Shown here in pieces: positions 8,759 through 17,441 of a stretch of 22,009 nucleotides of DNA (positions are counted from its first letter, which is position 1; each line of letters starts with the position of its first letter). Position numbers and translations under genes: made by a program. Under the pieces are notes generated by a model. The model saw nothing but the letters and a program-made list of their open reading frames with translations, was not told the origin of the DNA and did not search any database. This DNA comes from Rhizoclosmatium globosum (Eukaryota; Chytridiomycota; Chytridiomycetes; Chytridiales; Chytriomycetaceae), in contig MCGO01000384.1 in NCBI GenBank assembly GCA_002104985.1, positions 1-22,009 on the forward strand. The letters run 5' to 3'.

Positions 8759-9341
8759 ATGGATAACATCCTTAACAACCTTGCATCAAACCCCGTCAAC
8801 TGGGTCCTCGGAGCCGTGGTAGCCTACTTGGTCTTTGCGATTTCAACAACCGACAAAACAGCTGCAGCCGGCGTACCACCCCAAAGCACCAAGGTACATA
8901 CTTTGAATAGGCAATGACCAATCCAACCTGACTCACCATGCACCACCTCAACTTACAGATGTGATCGAACTAAAGAACTTTACTCCAAAAGAACTCGCTG
9001 AGTTTGACGGCCGAAAGAGTAAAACCATCTATTTGGCTGTCAAAGGGAAGGTATATGATGTCACTCCCGGTGCAAGCTTCTACGGCCCTGGTGCGTTAAA
9101 CCCTTTTCTTCACTGTGTAAACTGAATTGTATGTGTAGATGGGATGTATGGGAACTTTGCGGGGAGAGATGCATCAAGGGGTTTGGCGAAGGACTCTTTT
9201 GACGCGGAAATGGTGCAGTCGCTTGACCTTCCTATTGATGATTTGAAGGACTTGTCGCAGAGTGAGGTCGAGGCTTTGAATGGGTGGTCGTCGTTCTTTG
9301 CGGGGAAGTATACCAATGTTGGATTCCTTGTCAATGAATGA
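8759..9341 (+). CDS. DAP1: MAPR family cytochrome-b5-like heme protein, Dap1/PGRMC-like (3 exons, one frame break)
   Basis: A membrane-anchored heme-binding protein; yeast Dap1 and animal PGRMC1 bind heme and support cytochrome P450 enzymes of sterol synthesis. Exons 8759-8893, 8959-9090 and 9139-9341. Residues about 12-29 (NWVLGAVVAYLVFAI) form one N-terminal membrane anchor. The domain starts LKNFTPKELAEFDG, continues YLAVKGKVYDVTPGASFYGP and ends DGMYGNFAGRDASRGLA, with the conserved Tyr and the AGRDASR signature. Exon 1 and exon 2 are out of phase by one base with the only good GT-AG pair. One extra C in the CCCC at 8879-8882 would give PPPKHQ-DVIELKNF, as in family members, and a total of 156 residues. 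This is another homopolymer-type break. The gene converges on the MFS transporter with about 140 bp between. Confidence 0.87.
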
Positions 9342-9479
9342 ATACATGAATAAATTCGAACAGAGGATAATTGTATATTTGGTTTTACTGAACTGGATAA
9401 GATGACAATGTGGCGCCTGTCTTGACAGTGGGCTCATAGAACGAATGAAATAAAACGACAAAACATAGAGTCTTAGAAA

Positions 9480-11757
9480 TTACTGGGTAGCGACGGAAAC
9501 TGGTTGGGCAGCAGCGAGAGACTGTTCTTTGGCAATCGAGGTAAGGTACGCTCCCCATTCCTTGTTCTCATCCTCCTTGGAAACAATCACGAATTTACCG
9601 CGAATCACGCGGACGAGACGGGGACCAAGACGGAATCTGAAGAGTTCTCCTTCGGCTTTGGGGAGGCGACGGTCACGAAGGGAGTTTGGAATGAAGCACG
9701 CGCAGAGGAGTCCCACTGCAATGACTCCAAGAATCCATTGGAAGTCGACGTCGTACACGTGGTACTTGTAGTCTGCAGGGTTCCAAGTCTACAAATTATT
9801 TTTTTGTGAATATCAACTCTGGTTGGGCCGAATGAAGTTTACCTTCTTGGTAGCTCCTTCAAGTGCGTAATAGTGGCTGTTGTATCCAGAGTTGTAGACG
9901 GCAGTGAAAATAAGTCCTCCAAAGACTCCGGTCATCGCCCAGGCGGTCAAAATGATTCCATGAGTGGGCCCAATGTTTTTGGATCCGAACTGGTCAGAGA
10001 GGAAAGCCGGGATGAGACCGAACCCGGCACCGTAGAAGTAAGCGATTGTAAAAACTTCGAAAAGGAAGAGGCCATAATATTGGTTCCAGATACTGTATGG
10101 AATCAAGCCGAGAAGAATGAGCTGCCTCAAAAATATTAATAAGAATAGGACCAAGAGAAGCTCATACCTGAGCAACACACGAAATAATGAAGAAGATTTT
10201 ACGGTTTTGGAAGTAGTCACTCATGAAGGGAACAGAAAGACGTCCGAGCAAGTTACAAACACCAAGAATGGCGTTGATGTTGACAGGTTCATTTCCAGTC
10301 TTTCCGAACTGAGTAGAAACAATACCTTGAATCTTGGAGTTGATCATGAGACCGGTAATCTAATTCAAAACAACGCGTTATGAGAAGCCGTCACGTCTGG
10401 AAACATTCACATACCTGCGCTCCGATAAACATGACATACATCAATCTGAATTCAGTAGAGACGATAGACTCCCACAATGTCATCTTGAAGTGAGCGTTGA
10501 AATCAGTTGGTGCAGAAACAACGGTTTCACTCTTTGAGGTGGAAAAGTCGGTCACATCGTCGGAGGCGTGCAAAACGATATCTTGGTGAGCAGTTTCAGC
10601 TCCCTTGACAGTGTCGATTTTGATTCCCTTGACTTCGTAACTGTTTGGTGGAAGTTAACACTCAAATAAAGGCAACAATGCGATTATTTACCCTGGTGGG
10701 GGCATTCTCAAGACGAGAGAACCGAGAGACATAATGACAAAGTATACGGCACCGAGAATGACGAAAGTAAGTGGGACACCGAGGTTGACGTTGTTGACAA
10801 CGTCGAGTTGGTAGTCGAGTCCAATAAGGTACTTCTGAGTGTATGGGGCAATGATGGAACCTCCTCCGAATCCACAGACGGCGAATCCGGCGGCAAGGCC
10901 ACGGTATTCCTGGTTTGTGTGGTTAAGCAGAGAGTTTTGTGACTCCAGATACTGTGAACTTACAGGGAACCATTTCTGGAGTGGAGAGACTGGGGAAATG
11001 TAGGCAAGACCAAGTCCGGCACCTCCAAAGATACCATCTGTAAGGATACGTGAGCACATGTTAATTAAAATTTCCTAGGCGACAAGCAGATCTCATAACT
11101 TGAAATTGTCAAAAGAAAAGAGAAACTTACATCCAACGTAAATTAAAGCGATTTGGTTCACGTAGACACCAAGTGCGGTCATGAGGTTTCCAAAGAAGAA
11201 CAAGGCAGTTCCAGCCATACATCCGATGAAGGGACCTTTTCTTTCCATCCAAGGACCGAGGGCTGCGGCAGTGCATCCAAAGAATGCTGTTGGATTACGG
11301 GTGGAGTTTAGTGCCAATATAATGGGGGTGATCTATGGGTGGTGGATATTGTCACAGTGTTACTCACCAACAGCAATGTAGAATGTAGTTGAAGCCATTC
11401 CACGATCGACTCCACCGTTCATACCGTAAATTGCAGCCTCAATTGGCGCGTTGTAACCGGACCAGGCGTAAAGGGATCCGCAGCAAATCTGTCAGTGAGA
11501 TATGGAGAGGGGTGGTTGCAAGTCTTTAGTTGAATGTGTCCAAGTGACTGCGATCCCATGATGGATTGCGAATATGGAGTGGATAAGCTTGGAAAGGGGT
11601 GTACCTGAATGAAGAAGGCGGCGACAGGGAGCACCCAACGATTGAATTTAACACCGGGGAAAAGGAACTCCTCGCGGGCAAGTTGGGCATCGCTTCGAAT
11701 GTAGATCGCGTCACGGTAGTGGTTGAGAACTAGCTCTTTTGTCTTTATGTACACCAT
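9480..11757 (-). CDS. MFS transporter, oxalate/formate antiporter (OFA) type, copy A (9 exons)
   Basis: A 12-helix major-facilitator transporter for small carboxylates, proton-coupled or exchanger, at the plasma or an inner membrane. Minus-strand exons: 11757-11605, 11488-11368, 11286-11131, 11037-10964, 10909-10692, 10640-10415, 10359-10168, 10121-9843 and 9788-9480. They total 1728 nt, 575 residues, with every junction in phase and no stop. OFA hallmarks are LGPWMERKGPF between helices 2 and 3, GLGLAYISPVSPLQKWFP and YRGLAAGFAVCGFGGGS in helices 4-5, and GPTHGIILTAWAMTGVFGG (about 431-449). A long hydrophilic central loop (about 245-290) and a charged C-terminal tail flank the bundle. Oxalate, formate, lactate or pyruvate are all possible substrates; the sequence does not decide. 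It is a tandem head-to-tail paralogue of the gene at 12044-14255. Confidence 0.88.
10771..10903 (-). other. 133-bp tract identical to MFS copy B
   Basis: This part of exon 5 of copy A is identical base for base to 13301-13433 in copy B, including third positions, while neighbouring coding sequence differs at many silent sites. It looks like a gene-conversion tract. Confidence 0.6.
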
Positions 11758-12043
11758 AAGGGTGGCTTTGCGTAAGAGGTTTTTTTGTGAGCGAAGGTGG
11801 TGATCGCAAATTGGTTTTGTTTTTGATTCCCAAAATTTTTGGCACGAGGGGAAGGATGTGACGGCGGGCTCTCCGACTTATTATAGTGTTGAGTGACAGC
11901 AAATAGAGAACATATTTATCAAGGTTGCAGAGTATCAAAGAGTAATGGATACTTCTTCTTTTTTTTACTTGAGATAAATACAGTCTTTACTTAACAAACA
12001 GCGAAAGAGTTAAAGCAAAAAAAGAACATAAATCTTGTGAGTC
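11758..12043. promoter_or_regulatory. Promoter region of MFS copy A
   Basis: About 286 bp between copy A's start and copy B's stop, both on the minus strand. It holds copy A's promoter, with a T-tract near the start (11780-11787) and the palindromic element at 11829-11842, and the 3' flank of copy B. Confidence 0.5.
11829..11842. promoter_or_regulatory. Palindromic element CCCAAAATTTTTGG upstream of MFS copy A
   Basis: A near-palindrome 72 bp upstream of the copy A start codon. An almost identical element lies 87 bp upstream of the paralogous copy B, although the surrounding promoter sequence has diverged. It could be a binding site for a dimeric regulator; that is inference. Confidence 0.4.
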
Positions 12044-14255
12044 TCAAGCAGTTGAAGAAGAAACCAAGAAGGCTTGCTCCGCAGCAAGAGTTTGGCCCTT
12101 TGCAACAGATGCAAGATAGGCACCCCATTCCTTGTCTTCATCCGCCTTAGAGACAATAACAAACTTTCCACCAACAAATCTGACCAAACGGGGGCCGAGA
12201 CGGAATCTGAAGACTTCGCCTTGAGCCTTGGGGAGGCGACGGTCACGGAGAGAGTTGGGGATCAAGGAGGCGGAAATCAAACCAACGGCAATCACAGCAA
12301 GAATCCACTGGAAGTCGACATCGTAGACGTGGTATTTGTAGTCTGCAGGATTCCAAGTCTAACAGAAGAGGTTAATCATGAGAACTTAATGAACGAGAAT
12401 CTGTGTCAAATATTTACCTTCTTAGTGGTTCCTTCGAGTGCGTAATAGTGGCTGTTGTATCCAGAGTTGTAGACGGCAGTGAAAATAAGTCCTCCAAAGA
12501 CTCCTGTCATGGCCCAGGCGGTCAAAATGATTCCGTGAGTAGGTCCAATGTTCTTGGATCCGAACTGGTCAGAGAGGAAGGCTGGGATGAGACCGAACCC
12601 GGCACCGTAAAAGTAAGCAATTGTAAAGACTTCGAAGAGGAAGAGGCCATAATATTGGTTCCAGATACTGTATGGAATCAGACCAAGCATAACGAACTGA
12701 TTATTTACAATTAGCAGGAGATGAAGCTGCAAAAGTAGAACATACCTGAACAACGCATGAGATGATAAAGAAGATTTTACGGTTTTGGAAGTAGTCACTC
12801 ATGTATGGAACCGTCATTCTTCCAAGCAAGTTCAAAACACCCAGAATGGCGTTGATGTTGACAGGTTCATTTCCAGTCTTTCCGAACTGAGTGGAAACAA
12901 TACCTTGAATCTTGGAGTTGATCATAAGACCAGTAATTTGAGCACCAATGAACATGATATACATCAAGCGGAATTCGGTTGAAACGATGGATTCCCATAA
13001 AGTCATCTTGAAGTGGGCATTGAAGTCAGTTTGTGGTGGATTGTCGACCTTGTTAGTTGAAGTAGAAAAGTCAGTGACATCGTCAGAGTTATGAAGGACG
13101 ATGTCTTGATGAGCAGTTTCAGCTCCCTTGACCGTGTCGATCTTGATTCCCTTGACTTCATAGCTATTTGGAGAAATTTGAGTGTTAACACTTAAAAAAA
13201 GCTAAGAATGCGATTATTTACCCTGGTGGAGGCATTCTCAAGACGAGAGAGCCAAGAGACATGATTACAAAGTATACGGCACCAAGAATGACAAAGGTGA
13301 GTGGGACACCGAGGTTGACGTTGTTGACAACGTCGAGTTGGTAGTCGAGTCCAATAAGGTACTTCTGAGTGTATGGGGCAATGATGGAACCTCCTCCGAA
13401 TCCACAGACGGCGAATCCGGCGGCAAGGCCACGATATTCCTGGAGAAAAGATATTTTGTTAAGAGATTTGGCGCAATACCTTAAAAATCAACTTACCGGG
13501 AACCATTTCTGGAGTGGAGAAACTGGGGAAATGTAGGCAAGACCAAGTCCGGCACCTCCAAAGATTCCATCTGTTTTTTACAAATTTACGGAAATCACGT
13601 GAGCACTTCATTTGGGTGGCTTTGGAATTTGGAAAAGGGATTGATGTGGAAAGAGGCGAGGGGCAGAGAGATCTTACATCCGATGTAAACCAAAGCGATT
13701 TGGTTGACGTAGACACCAAGTGCGGTCATCAGGTTTCCGAAGAAGAAGAGAGCAGTTCCTGCCATACAACCGATAAATGGACCCTTTCTTTCCATCCAAG
13801 GACCGAGGGCAGCAGCAGTGCATCCAAAGAATGCTTCAATCCAAAGAGGGTTAGATCGTACGTAAGTGGTGACCAGAAAAAGGGGATCTCACCAACAGCA
13901 ATGTAGAATGTAGTTGAGGCCATTCCGCGATCAACACCTCCGTTCATGCCGTAGATCGCAGCTTCGATTGGCGCGTTGTAGCCGGACCAGGCGTAAAGGG
14001 ATCCTCAGCAGATCTGGATTAAGTGTGTGATAGCAAGATTCGTCAGCCTTCAACCACGAGTCCCTGCAACCACCGCTGCAGTTTAAAGCATCAATCAAGT
14101 ACCTGAATAAAGAATGCAGAGACCGGAAGCACCCATCGATTGAATTTGACGCCCGGGATCAGCCACTCTTCACGCGCAAGTTGGGCATCGCTGCGCACGT
14201 ACACTGCATCGCTATAGTGCTTGAGTACAAGGTCCTTCGCTTTTGAGTACACCAT
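12044..14255 (-). CDS. MFS transporter, OFA type, copy B (8 exons, in-frame TGA at codon 54)
   Basis: A paralogue of copy A with the same architecture. Minus-strand exons: 14255-14103, 14013-13893, 13833-13678, 13570-13497, 13439-13222, 13163-12746, 12696-12418 and 12358-12044. They total 1734 nt, 578 codons including the stop. Exon lengths equal those of copy A except that A's exons 6 and 7 are one exon here (418 = 226+192) and the last exon is six bases longer. All motifs are present, including GPTHGIILTAWAMTG. At 14005-14007 the codon reads TGA where copy A has TGC (Cys54, in ICCGSLYAW). No alternative acceptor restores the frame. So as written the gene would make only a 53-residue peptide. 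Everything else is under visible coding constraint, so this is a base error, a polymorphism or a very recent inactivation. Confidence 0.85.
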
Positions 14256-14601
14256 TTGGATGAAGTATCGCTGGTTTGAGACTACTTTTTTTTGTTTGGT
14301 GGGGATCACTGCTTGGATCTGAAAATCCAACGAGAGGGTTCCCCAAAATTTTCGGGTGGTGATGAAACACAAGGGGCCACCGAAATCAATTTTGGCTCAA
14401 AGCCTTTCACTGTCATAATGACAGGGTGGCACAGCCAGATATTGAGTGGGTGGCTGAGAATCACAAAAATGTATGGCTCTTCAGTTTGTGTGAGAAAGGC
14501 ATACCACTTTACATCATAATATATGAGACAATATAGCACAGACAAAAGGCAACACGTATAGATAATTTATTGATATAGTAGTAGAAAAACGTTTCCCGTC
14601 A
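14256..14601. other. Intergenic region upstream of MFS copy B
   Basis: About 346 bp between two minus-strand genes. It contains copy B's promoter (a T-tract at 14285-14292 and the palindrome at 14342-14356) and the 3' flank of the gene at 14602-15482. The distal part (14500-14590) is AT-rich. No other gene is seen. Confidence 0.5.
14342..14356. promoter_or_regulatory. Palindromic element CCCAAAATTTTCGGG upstream of MFS copy B
   Basis: Counterpart of the element at 11829-11842, 87 bp upstream of the copy B start; CCC...GGG arms flank AAAATTTT. Shared position and sequence with the paralogue suggest a conserved control site. Confidence 0.4.
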
Positions 14602-15482
14602 TCATTGCTTTCCAAGTGAACTTTGTGATCCAGTTTTTGAGATTGTTTGACGCTTTTGATTCAACAAAGTGGATCGTTTGTCAATAGAACCATGCGAACT
14701 TGCCGACGACACGGCACTCTTTTGCAAAGGACTCTTTCGAGCCAGAAAGTTGCCAGGACCAAGGAGTCTTTTTTCCGGCATGACTGGGGGAAACGACAAG
14801 TTTCCAATGGCTTGCTCCAAATCTTTTTCTGATTTTGCCACATACGCCAATTTCTTTCCAGATGACACCTTTTCTGATCGCAAAAGCACTAATTGGCTGG
14901 AACAACATGGAAGTCCTCTTTTGATATGGTCGTCAAACACTGCGGTGTTTAGAATTCCAACGCCATAAAACTCTCCCTTCTTCACAGTGACAATAGAGCC
15001 TTTCTTGGCCGGGTAGCCAACCTGATAAAATTCAACAATTAGTATATAAGTAAGAACAAGCCTCTTACCTTGTGCTCTGGAATCATGATCGAAGTTCCTG
15101 CTCCCACACACTTGTCGCCACAACAGAACAACTTGGTTTCAAATTTAGCTTTCAAAGGAGGCAATAACCAAAATCCAAACGTAAGATTTGTTTGGTCGTC
15201 TTCAGCTTGATTAAGATCAGAATAACTCTCCGAAAGTGCCTTTGCCAATCCACGTGCTTCGTGTGGTTCTACAACACACTTCTCCAAGTTTCCAAAACCT
15301 TCCCTTCCAACACCTAATTTTTCAGTGAGGGCCTTGGTGGCTGAGGGAGTATTCGTTGCGGGTGGGACCCAGATTTCCCAGTTCGGGTGAGCATGGTTCA
15401 GTTCATTGAAGGACATGGAAGACCAAATACTCGTGTCTCCGTTGCAAAGCGTATCAATATCTTGGTCTTGGGAAGTCGACAT
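14602..15482 (-). CDS. Unrecognised protein, two exons, divergent from EFHB
   Basis: Exons 15482-15069 and 15021-14602 (donor GTAAGA, acceptor TATCAG) join in phase 0 to give 277 residues, starting MSTSQDQDIDTL at the ATG 15480-15482; the frame upstream has no ATG. I do not recognise the family. The first half is acidic and mixed, with WSSMSFNELNHAHPNWEIWVPP (about 22-43, quoted in two parts: WSSMSFNELNH, then AHPNWEIWVPP). The middle has a compact, probably folded block (about 105-185) with LTFGFWLLPP, KLFCCGDKCVGAGTSI and, after the junction, VGYPAKKGSIVTVKKGEFYGVGILNT. The C-terminus (about 225-277) is basic, Ser/Lys-rich and probably disordered. No signal peptide or membrane segment. It is back to back with EFHB across 102 bp, so a shared expression programme (zoospore stage) is possible but unproven. 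Confidence 0.65.
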
Positions 15483-15584
15483 CGTTCTCGCGTTTCTCAG
15501 GTGCAACTTGCCTCGTAATTTTTCGTGCAAATCTTTCAAACAGACAATCAACCAACTCCCCCTTCAGTACTCGCCCTCCTTCCA
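15483..15584. promoter_or_regulatory. 102-bp bidirectional promoter region of EFHB and the unrecognised gene
   Basis: Only 102 bp separate the minus-strand start at 15482 and the EFHB start at 15585. Both promoters must lie here. I see no clear X-box or other ciliary regulatory motif by eye. Confidence 0.5.
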
Positions 15585-17326
15585 ATGTCTCCTCGTAAAA
15601 AATACCTTGGGGCTCGACCTGATCCACACCCCGAAATCCCATCGGTAAACGAGGTTTCTATTCTTGGGACTGTTTTTTGACATTGAGATTCCAAGGCTGG
15701 TGAAACAATGAAACACGTTCCGGTGAGAGCAAGCGAGTGTCTCGACCACGGCGATAGAACTATCGTACGTTTTAAATCGTTGTTTGTTGTTGCGATTGAC
15801 GTGTTTGTACTTAGAACACGAAGCGGATTGTGAGACGAGGGGACTTCGCACATATTCCGGGAAAACTACCATTGAACATTACCAGTTTAACCGAGAAGGC
15901 TCGACCAATGACCCATGGTGTTCAGTATGAGTATGGACCTTCGGTGAGAGCAAGAAATAAGGTGCTGGCGGGCAACTCAATATATTTTGCAGGCAGGGGA
16001 GGTCTTGTTTCCCAAGCAATCCCATCCAATCTTGCAGGTATTTCTTGCTCGATATAAACCGCTCATTTATTTAACTGCTGACCCAGGAAGCTGAAAAACG
16101 GCGGGAGAAAATCTATCATCGAGTGGAACACCAGGCCTTAGGTACATTCCTCATAAAATTAACCACGGTCATCTCTAAAACCTTTATTTCAGGTCAATCA
16201 ATTGATCATCATGTCGAATTTCCGGAATTTTGTGCCCACCCTGACTTCAAATTTGGAATGTCCTCGTTTGAAGACGTCAGTGTTCGAGAGATCATGTATC
16301 CTCCACCACATGTTCCGACCGAAAACGATGAGAAAATTCGCAAACAGTACCTTGTTAGTCATTGGTCGTATGGACCTGGTAAAGTTGTATTGCTTTGGTT
16401 TCGCTTTGACTGAAAAACAAATAAGGCGAAATCCGAACGCATTATGGGGACTTTAAAGTTCCTGATCACAAGCTTCTTCCAGATAACCACGATAACAATG
16501 GGTTGCGTGTAAAAGAGGCATTGTACTGGACTGAGGAGTCTTTTAAGTATGAAACAAGCTGCTATCAATCGTGTTTTCTAACAATATATATAGAGCAAGG
16601 GAAACCAAATTATCATCTAAACGACTGGCGGAATTTCGAAGACGAACGCAACCTGAAATCGGAAAAGTACACGACCCGTGAGTTACAAAAATTGTACATA
16701 TGCGTAGTGATACAATGTCACAGCCTCAAAGAAACACTCTCGCATCTGCCAGAAGACTACAGTTTTGGAATAAGCTTTCCTCAAGATGCATACCATGTGT
16801 GCGACCTTCTTGGCAGTGGGCCTGCTGCGCAAGCTGATATGAAGGAAAAGAGGAGACAGGAGGAAGAAGACGAGAAACGCCGTCTGGCGGAAGCCAACGA
16901 CCCGTCGATTCCGAAACCCAAATGTGGCCGTCGCTTTGAAGCTCAAGCTAAACGGGAACTATATTCTCGCGAACCAGCAAAGAAAATTACAACCATCCCC
17001 TATGAGTCCAATAGAACGGAGAAGAACGCAAATCAGTTTGTGTATGGATTACCAACGGTTTTGCATAGGAAACCTGGATATATGAAGAGGCTCGCTGACA
17101 ATAACAATTATGGGGACGAATTGGACACGAAATGTATGTCATCAACGTTAATGAAAATATGTTTAACTTTGACTTGACAGCGCTTTTGTCACCAACACCA
17201 AGAAATATGCTTGGGGAAGACTTCCTGAATCAGTTCATCAAGAATATGCACGTGGATGCCCCAGAAAAAGAACAACCAAGGCCACGTTTACCTCCTGCCA
17301 GGGTTCGCCCATCAGTTGAAGTCTAA
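15585..17326 (+). CDS. EFHB: EFHB/CFAP21-like flagellar microtubule protein, without EF-hands (8 exons)
   Basis: Exons 15585-15644, 15815-15943, 16087-16141, 16193-16378, 16426-16546, 16594-16677, 16724-17133 and 17181-17326 total 1002 nt, 333 residues, with all seven junctions in phase. EFHB (CFAP21) is an inner-lumen protein of the axonemal doublet microtubules, so it marks a flagellated stage. Family blocks, in order: FEDVSVREIMYPPP, YLVSHWSYGPGEIRTHYGDF, a PDNHDNNGLRVKEALYW block (equivalent to TPHDNDGRNV..L.W), IGKVHDP, PEDYSFGISFPQDAYHVCDLL, and near the end NNYGDELDTKSLLSPT and GEDFLNQ. Between the FGISFP block and the NYGDE block, where animal EFHB carries its EF-hands, there is only a charged helix (KEKRRQEEEDEKRR) and a Lys/Pro-rich linker. 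No DxDxDG loop is visible. Assignment is from remembered family patterns. Confidence 0.78.
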
Positions 17327-17441
17327 ACCCCATTCTATGTTCTCCGTCTCTCGTTTTCTCTAAATACTCTCTATTTATTATGAAATGGTAAACCGGCCAT
17401 TTCTGACAAGGAAACAAAGTAAAACGTTGTTAAAAAGATAA

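Noticed and set aside
14041..14102. Alternative acceptor in MFS copy B that might skip the TGA
   Set aside because: The AG three bases after the TGA and the upstream CTGCAG both put exon 2 out of frame with YAWSGYN; neither rescues the protein.
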